A program made the position numbers and the translations under genes. Source: Coemansia sp. RSA 487 (lineage: Eukaryota; Kickxellomycota; Kickxellomycetes; Kickxellales; Kickxellaceae). From it: DNA of 64,000 bases. Positions 40,274-49,357 of this stretch are shown here, piece after piece. The first letter of the stretch is position 1. Each line of letters begins with the position of its first letter. The notes beneath the pieces were generated by a model, which saw nothing but the letters and a program-made list of their open reading frames with translations, was not told the origin of the DNA and ran no database searches. The stretch lies in assembly GCA_027577595.1 (NCBI GenBank), contig JANBRJ010000087.1:1-64000 (forward strand), read 5' to 3'.

Positions 40274-41785
40274 ATGGATACATTTATCAACACTGTAAAA
40301 ACGCAAAACACCTACTTGGATGGACTGGATTTAGTATGTGTGTGTTTCCATATTCCATTCTTTTACTGGTACAAGAATACGGCACGTAGCTCATGGGGTG
40401 TTTTCATGCCACCACATATCCTCAAGCATGCCTTTTACAGAACACTGCAAGACTTTCCAATGCTAGCAGGCCGTATCAAAACCGAGTCATGTGGGCGAGT
40501 ATGTGTCAAGGTCAATAAAAGCGATTTAAATATGCCAGTCTACACAGACGACTACTGCGATGTTGATTACGAAACGCTTAGCGATGCCGATTTCAACACC
40601 GTCAGCATGCTTCCTGATATCTTCCAGGATGCATGCAAAGCTCCTGTGCCTTCCAAATTCAATGGTGGAGATATAAAGCTGGCAACTGTTCGTATCCTGC
40701 GGTTCAAGGCCTTTAGCGGAGTACTTATATTTGTAAGCCTTGCGCATGGCGTTGTGGATGGCCACGGACAGCTTGCTTTTATGAATCGTTGGTCTGAGAT
40801 ATCAAAGGCGCTTCAGGGTTCCACAAATCCTTTCGCTGCGTTGAATTATCCAGAACGATTATTTGCGCACGACCGCTCGATAAATTCAACATACAAGTAC
40901 GATGGAACCGACGAACTGGACCCAGATACTTGTAAAGCACTCTCTGTTCCTCAATTCCTCTCTAAATGGCTGGCGTGGACATCGCTGAATACACGCGGAA
41001 GGCTGATTAACGCTTTTGTTTCTCTGGACCCGCCCAAAAGGTGCTACTTTAGGATTCGCAAGCAAACTGTTGAATCACTACGTAATACTGTTCAAGACCA
41101 CGCTTTTGATAGCAATTTGCGATACTCGCACAACGATATTATTACCGCCCTTGCAACCACTGCTATTGTGCATGCCATGCGAAAGCACGAGATTAAGCTG
41201 GAAAGCAGGCCAATTCCGTCAGCCCTGCGTCAAATTTTTGGATTGCGTCATACCAAAGAGTCTGAGAAGGTAATGGCATCGTTTGCCGTGGATATACGGC
41301 CGCGTATTGACAACACAGAAGCAACCGATTACATGGGAAATCTGATAGTTGTCAAGGATGTGAAAATTCCGCTAGAGTTTGTCCAATTGGGCGTGAAACC
41401 AAAGGCGCTGTCGGCAGTTGCTTCGGGTATCCGCCAAGCAGTGAACAGTATGAGTAAACGGTACATTGGACAGTATAGCACGTTGCTGAACAAATGTACC
41501 GACGGGTATCTGCGCGCAATTTTAAACGATAGCAGCCTCCGCTACGGAGTATTTGTCACTAACCATACCAGGTTTGGCCATTACACTGTTGATTTTGGTG
41601 CCGGTATTCCTAGTCTGGTTCGCCCCTGCACATTGGCGTTCCCAAACATCGTATTCATCATGCCTTGCCATCCTGATACTGACGCCTACGAGTTTGCAAT
41701 GCCGCTGACAAGTGCTGTTAGAAAAAACATTGTGCAAGACAAGAGCTGGATGCAGCTTGTAGAGAAGTACAGTTTTGATGTGTAA
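40274..41785 (+). CDS. BAHD-type acyltransferase, copy 2
   Basis: 503 aa. HxxxD is H158-D162 (AHGVVDGHG), and the DFGxG motif is VDFGAGIPSLV. The acceptor-side loop YWYKNTARSSWGVFMPPHIL parallels copies 1 and 3. All catalytic motifs are intact, so it is predicted to be active, with substrate unknown. The start is the only ATG before the YLDGLD motif. It is closest in layout to copy 1 at the N terminus (YLDGLD versus RLDGLD). The copies differ across much of their length, so the duplication is not recent. It is cysteine-richer than its neighbours. Confidence 0.85.
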   Translation: MDTFINTVKTQNTYLDGLDLVCVCFHIPFFYWYKNTARSSWGVFMPPHILKHAFYRTLQDFPMLAGRIKTESCGRVCVKVNKSDLNMPVYTDDYCDVDYETLSDADFNTVSMLPDIFQDACKAPVPSKFNGGDIKLATVRILRFKAFSGVLIFVSLAHGVVDGHGQLAFMNRWSEISKALQGSTNPFAALNYPERLFAHDRSINSTYKYDGTDELDPDTCKALSVPQFLSKWLAWTSLNTRGRLINAFVSLDPPKRCYFRIRKQTVESLRNTVQDHAFDSNLRYSHNDIITALATTAIVHAMRKHEIKLESRPIPSALRQIFGLRHTKESEKVMASFAVDIRPRIDNTEATDYMGNLIVVKDVKIPLEFVQLGVKPKALSAVASGIRQAVNSMSKRYIGQYSTLLNKCTDGYLRAILNDSSLRYGVFVTNHTRFGHYTVDFGAGIPSLVRPCTLAFPNIVFIMPCHPDTDAYEFAMPLTSAVRKNIVQDKSWMQLVEKYSFDV

Positions 41786-42038
41786 AATATAAATGTATAT
41801 TTGTTGACTATGCGCGACCTTGGTTCACACGACGGAAGCTTCAATGAACAAAGCTCTTATTATACAATGTTTTATTTTGCTGCATTATGCAATTTTGTAC
41901 AAGCCTCATTCAGAGCAAACCCAAACGAGTGCGCTGTCCAAAATGTAGAAAAAGCATATTTTCTCCAAGTATATGCTGACCAGAGCGTGTCCTTTAGCTT
42001 CTATCCATTCCGTTTTTCCTATACTTTTTTTCTAAAAC

Positions 42039-43538
42039 ATGGACCAGTTTATTAACTCTATTAAACCGCAAAAGGTGTATCTCGATAGTGCAGATAAAGC
42101 AATGGCAATAGCCAATATTGCCTTTTATTATTGGTACGAAAATGCCAAACGTGAGCCACGGGAAACGTTTATGCCAGCCAAGGCACTGGAGCAGGCATTT
42201 TACACAACTCTTTGCGATTTCTCGCATCTCGCTGGAGTTTTGAAAACCGATTCCAACAGCAGAATATTTGTCCAAGTAGAAGCGGACAACCTGAATATGC
42301 CTATTTATACAGACACCTCGTGCGATATTGACTTTGACACAATTAGAAAATCTGGATTCGATACCAAGCTGCTTAACAGTACATTCGATCATGCTCGCGA
42401 TGTCCCAGCACCGGCCAGCTTTTTCAGGAGCACAATCAAACTAGCCGAGGCACATGTTATTAGGCTGAAAAATAACAGCGGAGTATGCCTGTTCGTAAGT
42501 GTTGTTCATTGTCTTGTCGATGGCCAAGGATATACAACATTTGTGAAACGATGGGCCGAGATATCCCGATGGATACTATCTAGAAATGCCACAACAAATG
42601 GGTCGTTCCCTGAGAAGCACTATATCCATGACCGCTCGTTTTACTCCGAGTTCTGGGACATTGGAACAAATCGGATAGATCAATCGACTCGTAATGCGAT
42701 TGATAAGGGCGGTAATGCACTTACCAGGTGGATTGCCTGGTTATCACCAGAGACACGAGGAAAACTTATCAAGCTCCTGGTTTTACAGGACAAGCGCATC
42801 AACTGCTACTTCCGTATTCAAAAGGAAAATATTGATTCTCTTCGTGCAACTGCGCAGGATAACGTTTCTGAGGGGATGCGAATCTCAACAAATGACGTGC
42901 TAACAGCAGCTATTGGTATATCGTGCCTTCAAAGTATGCGAGCTGTCAACATTGAACGGCAATCACGTCTAATCCCATCGACATTGCAGTTCATATTTGG
43001 TAAAGACGAGGAACCAAATGATGCGTCTCTATTAGTTGTAGCTAGCTTGCGCCCACGTGTAAATCGGCAGGATGTTTACGATTACACGGGAAACATGACT
43101 GTAGCTAGGGCTGCTGTAATACCCATGAATCAGTTAAAAGTAGAGCCAACGCCCAAGACACTAGCTAGTATTACTAAACAAATACGTACAATGGTCAGCG
43201 ATATGGATGCGCAGGCCGTTGGCCAACATTGTCACTTTGTAAACAAAAAGTCTGATGGTTACGTACGGTTGATGATGGGCATGCTTGGTTATAAATACAA
43301 GCTGGCGGTGAGCAACCATCTCGGGTTTGACCACTATGGCGTTGATTTTGGCATGGGCGCCCCTATTCTGGTACGGCCAGCGTTTCTCTCATTCCCAAAC
43401 TCTGTTCTGATTATGCCCTGTCATCCAGATGTTGGAGGGTGTGAAATAGCCATGACGCTTACGCTGGATGTTGCAGAAAAGGTTATTCGAAACACGACTT
43501 GGATGAGCCTTGTGGACAAGTTTGATTTTAATGTTTAG
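42039..43538 (+). CDS. BAHD-type acyltransferase, copy 3
   Basis: 499 aa. HxxxD is H157-D161 (VHCLVDGQGY), and the DFGxG equivalent is VDFGMGAPILV. N-terminal motifs YWYENAKREP, ETFMPAKALEQAFYTTL and DNLNMPIYTD align with the other copies. Only 253 bp separate its ATG from the stop of copy 2, leaving a compact promoter. No clustered polyketide, terpene or peptide synthase is in the window, so a secondary-metabolite role cannot be argued from context. The tandem array itself suggests lineage expansion. Confidence 0.85.
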   Translation: MDQFINSIKPQKVYLDSADKAMAIANIAFYYWYENAKREPRETFMPAKALEQAFYTTLCDFSHLAGVLKTDSNSRIFVQVEADNLNMPIYTDTSCDIDFDTIRKSGFDTKLLNSTFDHARDVPAPASFFRSTIKLAEAHVIRLKNNSGVCLFVSVVHCLVDGQGYTTFVKRWAEISRWILSRNATTNGSFPEKHYIHDRSFYSEFWDIGTNRIDQSTRNAIDKGGNALTRWIAWLSPETRGKLIKLLVLQDKRINCYFRIQKENIDSLRATAQDNVSEGMRISTNDVLTAAIGISCLQSMRAVNIERQSRLIPSTLQFIFGKDEEPNDASLLVVASLRPRVNRQDVYDYTGNMTVARAAVIPMNQLKVEPTPKTLASITKQIRTMVSDMDAQAVGQHCHFVNKKSDGYVRLMMGMLGYKYKLAVSNHLGFDHYGVDFGMGAPILVRPAFLSFPNSVLIMPCHPDVGGCEIAMTLTLDVAEKVIRNTTWMSLVDKFDFNV

Positions 43539-44059
43539 CACATCTAGTTAATTAATGGGTATTCTCATTTATTTTATATAGGGATAAAGTTGGTACCGAA
43601 ATCTGAGCATATTATGATCAGATTACGCTCTAAAATGTAAACCTCTTCTTCCGTGTCGATCAGCATGGACTGGCATGTTCACACAAATATCAATAAAAGC
43701 AACAACCCCACTAAACATTTTTCTTTCCTCTTTTCCAGTTTAGCCACTTTGTCTTCTATTCGTTATATTTATAAACTGCTTTACGCACTTTTTTATATTA
43801 TCAATACTAGATTGATCTTTAAAACATTTCTAGTTTTCTCACAAATTGTAAAACAATTGCTATATTATATCAAAGCCATCTGAATATCCGAGCTCCCACA
43901 AATCAAATGTTTCAACTAAAAAACACATTTTTATTTGCAAGAGGTTGAACGCCATCATTTGCGTCTTTATTGTAAATATAATCAACGAATGGGCTCAACA
44001 TGACTGATTCCATAGAGATAATCTCTCTTTGTATTTTTATGGCGTGTGAGCAGTAAAAA

Positions 44060-44215
44060 CATATCCGGTATGCTGTATTTTGCAAAACTAATTGTGTTAA
44101 ATAACAATGATGAATATGCATCGAATGGTGAAAGGTTTGCAGCGACAATAGCATATTTTGTAATTCAAGAAAAAGTCGTTTGCGCAGGCGTGGCAAGTCG
44201 TTTACATTAGCTGGC
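44060..44215 (-). repeat. Inverted duplicate, arm 1
   Basis: The minus strand reads GACTTGCCACGCCTGCGCAA, then a translation LFLELQNMLLSLQTFHHSM and LVLQNTAYR. The same order recurs on the plus strand at 44945-45050 (PRLR, TFLESQNALLPPQNFHYST, LALQNTIW). The arms are about 70-75% alike by eye over about 90 bp. They are degenerate copies of an unknown coding sequence. Confidence 0.55.
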
Positions 44216-44459
44216 ATTGTATTTGCAATTGGAAGCAAGAGACGCAGACCGAGCTTTGTGGAAAAAGCTGCTCGGTACACACCTATTGTCTCACACTAAA
44301 CTGGGTTGGCTTATCGGCTCCTGCCCATGCTTTCAATGTGGCTAATTAACACTGATCCCAATAAAACATAACAGTTTGAGGAAATGACACTACTACCTTG
44401 AACAAAAACCCAGCTGCAGTGCTGGTACACATCAATAAATGTCTATGAAGCATTCAACG

Positions 44460-44770
44460 ACCTGGCTATATCAGTGTCAATACTACATAGGCACTTGGTT
44501 GGAAAATGCAGCCTACCAACTGAAGAAGATAAAAGAAGTACTCTGCCACAGCCTCCTTGAGTGTACCAGCGAACCATGATGTATGAGGCTGTGGAAATGG
44601 GTGGTGCTTTAACTCCTCGTTCTTGCAAATACAACTGGGATCACGGCAAGACTCCAAGGCGCTTTTGTCGCAGTCAGCCTGCAGTCGTTGCTACCACCGA
44701 TGAACAGCAGCTCCCAAGAAGAAAAAGAAGACGGCAAGGACGAACAAATAACAACCACCACGAAACTCAG
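44460..44770 (-). pseudogene. Cysteine-rich, signal-peptide-like coding remnant
   Basis: The minus-strand frame reads LFVLAVFFFFLGAAV (signal-peptide-like). After an in-frame stop it continues ADCDKSALESCRDPSCICKN, a C-x8-C-x4-C-x-C spacing reminiscent of, but shorter than, a CFEM domain. It then runs on to a stop near 44466. There is no ATG at the expected place. It looks like the wreck of a small secreted protein; family not established. Confidence 0.3.
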
Positions 44771-44944
44771 TCAAGGTTATAGCCGCGGCAAATCCTAGTT
44801 CTAGAAATCCTGGTTCCAGGGCAGGATGCTGTCCCTTTTGCAGGCAAGTGCTCGAGTGTGAGCTGAAGAGATAGACGTATGTGGCTGCTTCCAGACAAAA
44901 GTACTAATCGTTTGTGTGTTTCCATGTTTTCACTGACGCATATG

Positions 44945-45050
44945 CCACGCCTGCGTAGATGACTTTTCTTGAGTCGCAAAATGCACTATTGCCACCGCAA
45001 AATTTTCACTATTCGACACAGCTAGCTTTACAAAATACAATATGGCCAGA
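44945..45050 (+). repeat. Inverted duplicate, arm 2
   Basis: Plus-strand counterpart of the segment at 44060-44215. It shares CCACGCCTGCG, CAAAATGCACTATTGCC and ACAAAATACAATA-type blocks in the same order. Confidence 0.55.
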
Positions 45051-45193
45051 TCAGTCGAAATCAAATCAGTGTTTCGGCTATCCACGTGCCACAGAAAGCG
45101 TCAGCTTTTGTAGAGAAAAAATTGTCTTTTTCTTGTTGCTGAATTTCAAGTCTTGTTTAATTTATTTTCCATATACTCTAAATCTATCCTAGA

Positions 45194-46708
45194 ATGGAAG
45201 ACACGGACGGTAGTGCGACAAATAGTCTCCGCATGGCCGCACTTGCATTAGCCACAGAAGACATAGCAGCCGACAACAATATACATGGGGCCGAAATATT
45301 ATGCAGACCAGCACGACCTCGAAGTGCACCACCTGAAATTGAGCGGTTGACAGATTCTGAAGAATGCCAGAATGAGCAGCAAGGAAGACAAGGCGACGAA
45401 GAAGGGTCACACGAAAGCGCGCAGCAAGTGACAAGACAAGAAGAAGGGTCAATAAACGAAGAACAAGGGCTTTCGCGTATTCATTCAATAGGCTCTCTAT
45501 ACACAGCCGACTCTGCATCGCTAGTGGCACCGTTTACTGGGTCGTCCAGCATTGGCGGAGGAGGTGGTGGGGGAGGTGGGGGAAGCGCAGGACAGCATGC
45601 GCTGAGCGGCGGTACGCTTAGCCCGCAATACACTTTGGTCAACAGCGACGGAGCCAGTTTACGTGTCCATACAGGGAGTATCCGCGAGCGATACCTGAAT
45701 CACCAGATCTCGGCCATTCAGGAAGACGACTCGGATTCTGTTATGCTTTTCAGCACACATACGGTTCCGTCGGTCGTTCTATCGCCACGTACCACGATAG
45801 ATCCGTCTATCGTACGGTACCAGTATAACTATGCGCAAGATGTGGCTACATTTGACGAAAACGACACCTTTTCGATGGTCTCGGGATTCAGCGACGGTGG
45901 CGCATCGACCACGCGTATGCGCATGGCTACGGACCGTGCGTACAATGCATTACGTATTGGTCCCAATACAGCGGCGGCGGCGGCTGCAGCTGCTGCGGCA
46001 TCGCTTTTCAGCTATTATTCGCAAGGAAGCGGCGGTGCTAATGGCGCTACTGGCAACAGTGTGTATCGGCCAGTATCCTTGGCAACGTCCAACAGCGATC
46101 CCGGAGTGACCAGCGCTGGGTCGTTCAGCGAGTACTACTACAATGCAGGCGAAAATGGATCCCTTGAGACACAGAGCACGGATATGCTTAGTGTCATCCG
46201 CAGTGATGTCGCTATCTATGGCGGCGCATCCGAAGATGTCAAATTCCCGTTCCCGCCTGATAATCTGAGCGACTTCAGCGCAGACCTGTTCTCGCCCAAC
46301 AGCTTTGAGATAGCCAATGCCGGGACAAGCAGCCATCAGCAGCATTATGCTGATTCGGCCGAGGGAAACGAAAGCGCCCATGATCGTCCGCCTACTGCAG
46401 CGCATAGGGCTGTGTTTGGCACAAAGATAAGAAAGAAAAAGATGCATGGTAACAGAGCCAACAGATACTTGTACCACCATCGGCACCAGTCAGCAACAGG
46501 GGCAACAACAGCAGTAACAGCGGCAGCAGCAGCAGCATCAGCAGCAGCAGCAGGACCTTCAGGCGCGATACATCCACCATTGAACCACCACCAGGAGCAA
46601 CAGCACCAGGAGCAGCAAGTGGTCGGCGCAGCATCGGCTCCAGGCACCGGCGCTGTGCGGCCAAATGCAATAATGCGGTTCCTTAAGCGGATCACGCCAA
46701 GGAACTAG
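45194..46708 (+). CDS. Low-complexity acidic/serine-rich protein, unknown
   Basis: 504 aa, intronless, starting at ATG 45194. No globular domain was recognised. Features in order: an acidic/glutamine-rich N terminus, polyglycine near 120-130, a central serine/tyrosine-rich region with repeated short acidic motifs (QEDDSDSVMLFSTH, DENDTFSMVSGFSDGG), polyalanine near 255, a histidine/glutamine-rich segment, a basic patch TKIRKKKMHGNRANR (possible nuclear signal), alanine and HQEQQ tracts, and a basic tail MRFLKRITPRN. The GC-rich coding bias and long open frame support a real, probably disordered, regulatory protein. Function unknown. Confidence 0.7.
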   Translation: MEDTDGSATNSLRMAALALATEDIAADNNIHGAEILCRPARPRSAPPEIERLTDSEECQNEQQGRQGDEEGSHESAQQVTRQEEGSINEEQGLSRIHSIGSLYTADSASLVAPFTGSSSIGGGGGGGGGGSAGQHALSGGTLSPQYTLVNSDGASLRVHTGSIRERYLNHQISAIQEDDSDSVMLFSTHTVPSVVLSPRTTIDPSIVRYQYNYAQDVATFDENDTFSMVSGFSDGGASTTRMRMATDRAYNALRIGPNTAAAAAAAAAASLFSYYSQGSGGANGATGNSVYRPVSLATSNSDPGVTSAGSFSEYYYNAGENGSLETQSTDMLSVIRSDVAIYGGASEDVKFPFPPDNLSDFSADLFSPNSFEIANAGTSSHQQHYADSAEGNESAHDRPPTAAHRAVFGTKIRKKKMHGNRANRYLYHHRHQSATGATTAVTAAAAAASAAAAGPSGAIHPPLNHHQEQQHQEQQVVGAASAPGTGAVRPNAIMRFLKRITPRN

Positions 46709-46949
46709 GAAAATATAAAACTATAATCTTTTTAAATTTGTGTACCATTAGATAATATTATTTCAGGATAAGGGGGAGGGCAGAGTTTTAGAAGCAATGC
46801 AGAATTTATTCCTATGTTTTCCGCATGCAAACACCAATTGCTTTTCTCCCCTCACTCCCCTTTCTTATTATCCTTTCTCTTTTCCTTCGCTGCAAGAGTT
46901 TTCCTCCTACTCGTTTCTTTATTCTATACGTTCAAGACAGGCTAAACAA

Positions 46950-47609
46950 ATGGATTTCAACAAGCTGGCAAGCATGGCGTCGTCTGCGTACGAAAAGTAC
47001 CAGGATAGCCAGCAGAAGCAGAACCACGGCGAAAACGACCAACAGCAGCATCAGCAGAGTGGCAGCGGCGGCAGTGGTGGGTTTGATATGAGCCAAGCCA
47101 TGTCAATGGGGTCAAGCTTTTTTGGCAACAAGAGCAACAACGAAGGCAGCTCGCACTCATCTTCTGGTGGTGGGGGGTTTGACATCGCGCAAATCTCAAG
47201 CATGGCGTCCAGCCTTCTTGGTTCATCGTCAAACAAGCAACACAGTGGTCAGCAAGAACAATCGCACGATTTCTTGAGCTCAGTGATGCATATGGCGTCA
47301 GGAGGCAATGGATTCAATAAGGGCGACGCAGATAAGGAGACAATCGAGTCGAATTACCATGAGGTCAACAATTCAGAGGGCGGTTTGGTGTCAAAGGGAC
47401 AGCAGGCGATGGGGCTTGCGGCAGCGTTTATGGCGTTCCAAAAGTTCCAGAGCTCGGGCGGAGCTGGCGGCCAGAACCAGCTGGTCGCTATGGCCATTGC
47501 AGAGGCACGCAAGCTGTTTGGACAGCATTCGAGCGAGGGTGGCCAGGCGGACGAGAAGCAAACGTTGGCTACCGCTGTCCAGGGTGCAATGAAGCTCCTT
47601 CGTAATTAG
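46950..47609 (+). CDS. Small G/S/Q-rich protein resembling fungal beta-flanking/DUF7721 proteins
   Basis: 219 aa from ATG 46950. The upstream open frame has no supporting ATG context, and a pyrimidine-rich leader precedes this start. Repeating units MxSSxxGxxS and GGFDxxQxxSMxSSxxG occur twice (about 35-60 and 70-95), followed by a helical C terminus (GQQAMGLAAAFMAFQKFQ; QLVAMAIAEARKLFGQ; LATAVQGAMKLLRN). This order resembles a family of small fungal proteins annotated as beta-flanking/DUF7721; that is recollection, not a search. No signal peptide. Role unknown. Confidence 0.7.
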   Translation: MDFNKLASMASSAYEKYQDSQQKQNHGENDQQQHQQSGSGGSGGFDMSQAMSMGSSFFGNKSNNEGSSHSSSGGGGFDIAQISSMASSLLGSSSNKQHSGQQEQSHDFLSSVMHMASGGNGFNKGDADKETIESNYHEVNNSEGGLVSKGQQAMGLAAAFMAFQKFQSSGGAGGQNQLVAMAIAEARKLFGQHSSEGGQADEKQTLATAVQGAMKLLRN

Positions 47610-47713
47610 ATCCATTTGGGGGTGGGGTGAGGGGCGAGTAGTTTCTTTAATGTCTGGGTTCAATTGATATTTGAAAATAAGCTCTCCGATAAACAGAAAA
47701 AAAAGGGATAGAT

Positions 47714-49357
47714 CTAGAAGCCAGTGAGCGGATACGGGCCGTGTATATCGTTGGACATGTCGAGCCCAACCTTGCCAAGCGCGTTGCCTTTGGTCGGAAT
47801 GCCCATAGCTTCGCAGTTCTGCAGCAGATCCTTTGGCACATTATTCAGATGGACGTTTATTCCTCGTGGCGACTCGATGAAGGCCATGGCCAAGCCTTGC
47901 TCCATATGGTACTGCATGTGGCAGTGGAAGATCCAGACGCCCGGGTTATCTGCACGGAACCTAATGATAGCGAACGCCTTTGGCGGAACCGTAATAGTGT
48001 CTCTGCGCACAGGGAATGGCCCTGCAGTGATATCGTTTGCTGGGGCGGTGGCCAGCATGCCTCGGGCCATGACGAAAATGTCGTGGCCGTGCAAATGAAA
48101 CGGATGCGAGCTGACATCCTTGTTGAACAGGGCGATTTCGACGTCCTCGAGTGGATCCAGTACAACCGGATATGTCTTGAATCCGTAGACATCGGGGAAG
48201 TACGCTTGGTACCCGGTCGACAGCGCAGTCAGCAGCGACGGAACCAAGGGCATTGCGTATGTGCGGTTGTTGAACGCCATGTGCTCCTTGCGGTCGGTGT
48301 ATATGGAGGTGGCGATCTCGAGCGGCACCCACCGGTGGACGCCTGGTGGCGGGATCTTGACTAGCGGAACCAGATCGACGTCCTGCGTGAACTCCCAGTC
48401 CACCGTGCTGTTGGTTCCGTCCTTCGTGTAGTTGAGCAGCGGCGCAGTGGTCGAGTACTCGACTATGCCTTCGTACGGGAGCGTGGCGCGCGCTATGCCC
48501 TGCTGCATGTCGGTGAATATGTCGGCGTGGAAAATGTAGTTGTGCTCGGCGGTGTCTTTGGCAGTGACCAGGACAGATGTGCGTTGGCCAGCAGAGAGCT
48601 GGATACTGTTTGTTTCTTTGATCTCGGTGCCGATGCTGTCGACCTCGATTATGCGCATCGTGTGCTGCTCGATGCCGAAGCGCACCATCCCGGTAGGCGA
48701 TGCGTTGATCAGCCGCAGGCGGTACGTCTTGCCCGGCTGCATGCGGATCTTGGTTCTGTTGAGGTCGGGTCCGCCTGCGCTGTTAATGAGCATGAACGGC
48801 AGGAACGGCGCGTCACGGATCTCCTGGCTGGTGCTCAGCAGCTGGTCGTAGATCGCCTCTGACTCGCGGTGGTACCACGCCTCGAGCATCAGAATCATAT
48901 CCTCGTCGTACTCGTAGTCCTCCTTTGGCGGATGGCTGATCAGCGGCGTGCGCAGCCCATCCACCAGCTGCGCTGAATAGTGCCCGTGCAGCCAGAACGT
49001 GCCGCTCTGGGTGACTGGAATGACGTATGTGAATGTTGCGTTTGGCGCTATTCCGCACTCTGTGTGCCCTGGGACGCCGTCGTAGAAGTTGGTTCCGTTC
49101 TGGTGGAACCCGTGCGCATGGAGCGTCGTGCCGACATCCAGTTTGTTGTGCGCCTTAATCACCAACGTGTCGTTGAGATCCACGTGGACCACTGGCGGTG
49201 GCCACTTTCCGTTAATGCCAATGACACGCCGCTCGTTCAGCCCATCTGGGTTTGCTTGTACATAAGTGATATTCCAGTCAAGTTCCACGCGCTTGGCGCT
49301 TGTTACTGCTGCTATTGCCAGCGCCAGTGCTAGGATGAAAGTGACTGATGGTAACAT
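47714..49357 (-). CDS. Secreted multicopper oxidase (laccase/ferroxidase-like)
   Basis: 547 aa. A signal peptide spans about 1-21 (FILALALAIAAVTSA). All four copper ligand segments are present: H80-A-H82 in LHAHGFHQ, H124-G-H126 in FWLHGHYSAQ, HPFHLHGHDIF, and H478-C-H480 in WIFHCHMQYHMEQGL. Together these make the type 1 site and trinuclear cluster that couple substrate oxidation to reduction of O2 to water. The Trp of the usual HWHG is Ala and the Ser of HSH is Gly, though the ligands are kept. There is no C-terminal transmembrane anchor, unlike yeast Fet3. Residues before the AWYH motif are LEAWYH, so the Fet3 ferroxidase glutamate is shifted or missing. Several N-glycosylation sequons (NGT, NAT, NST) fit secretion. 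Confidence 0.88.
   Translation of the reverse strand: MLPSVTFILALALAIAAVTSAKRVELDWNITYVQANPDGLNERRVIGINGKWPPPVVHVDLNDTLVIKAHNKLDVGTTLHAHGFHQNGTNFYDGVPGHTECGIAPNATFTYVIPVTQSGTFWLHGHYSAQLVDGLRTPLISHPPKEDYEYDEDMILMLEAWYHRESEAIYDQLLSTSQEIRDAPFLPFMLINSAGGPDLNRTKIRMQPGKTYRLRLINASPTGMVRFGIEQHTMRIIEVDSIGTEIKETNSIQLSAGQRTSVLVTAKDTAEHNYIFHADIFTDMQQGIARATLPYEGIVEYSTTAPLLNYTKDGTNSTVDWEFTQDVDLVPLVKIPPPGVHRWVPLEIATSIYTDRKEHMAFNNRTYAMPLVPSLLTALSTGYQAYFPDVYGFKTYPVVLDPLEDVEIALFNKDVSSHPFHLHGHDIFVMARGMLATAPANDITAGPFPVRRDTITVPPKAFAIIRFRADNPGVWIFHCHMQYHMEQGLAMAFIESPRGINVHLNNVPKDLLQNCEAMGIPTKGNALGKVGLDMSNDIHGPYPLTGF

Larger units (their letters stand above)
43539..45193. other. 1.65-kb spacer with inverted gene debris
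   Basis: It contains an inverted pair of related segments (minus strand 44060-44215, plus strand 44945-45050) and a cysteine-rich coding-like stretch on the minus strand (44460-44770). No intact gene could be supported. Confidence 0.5.
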
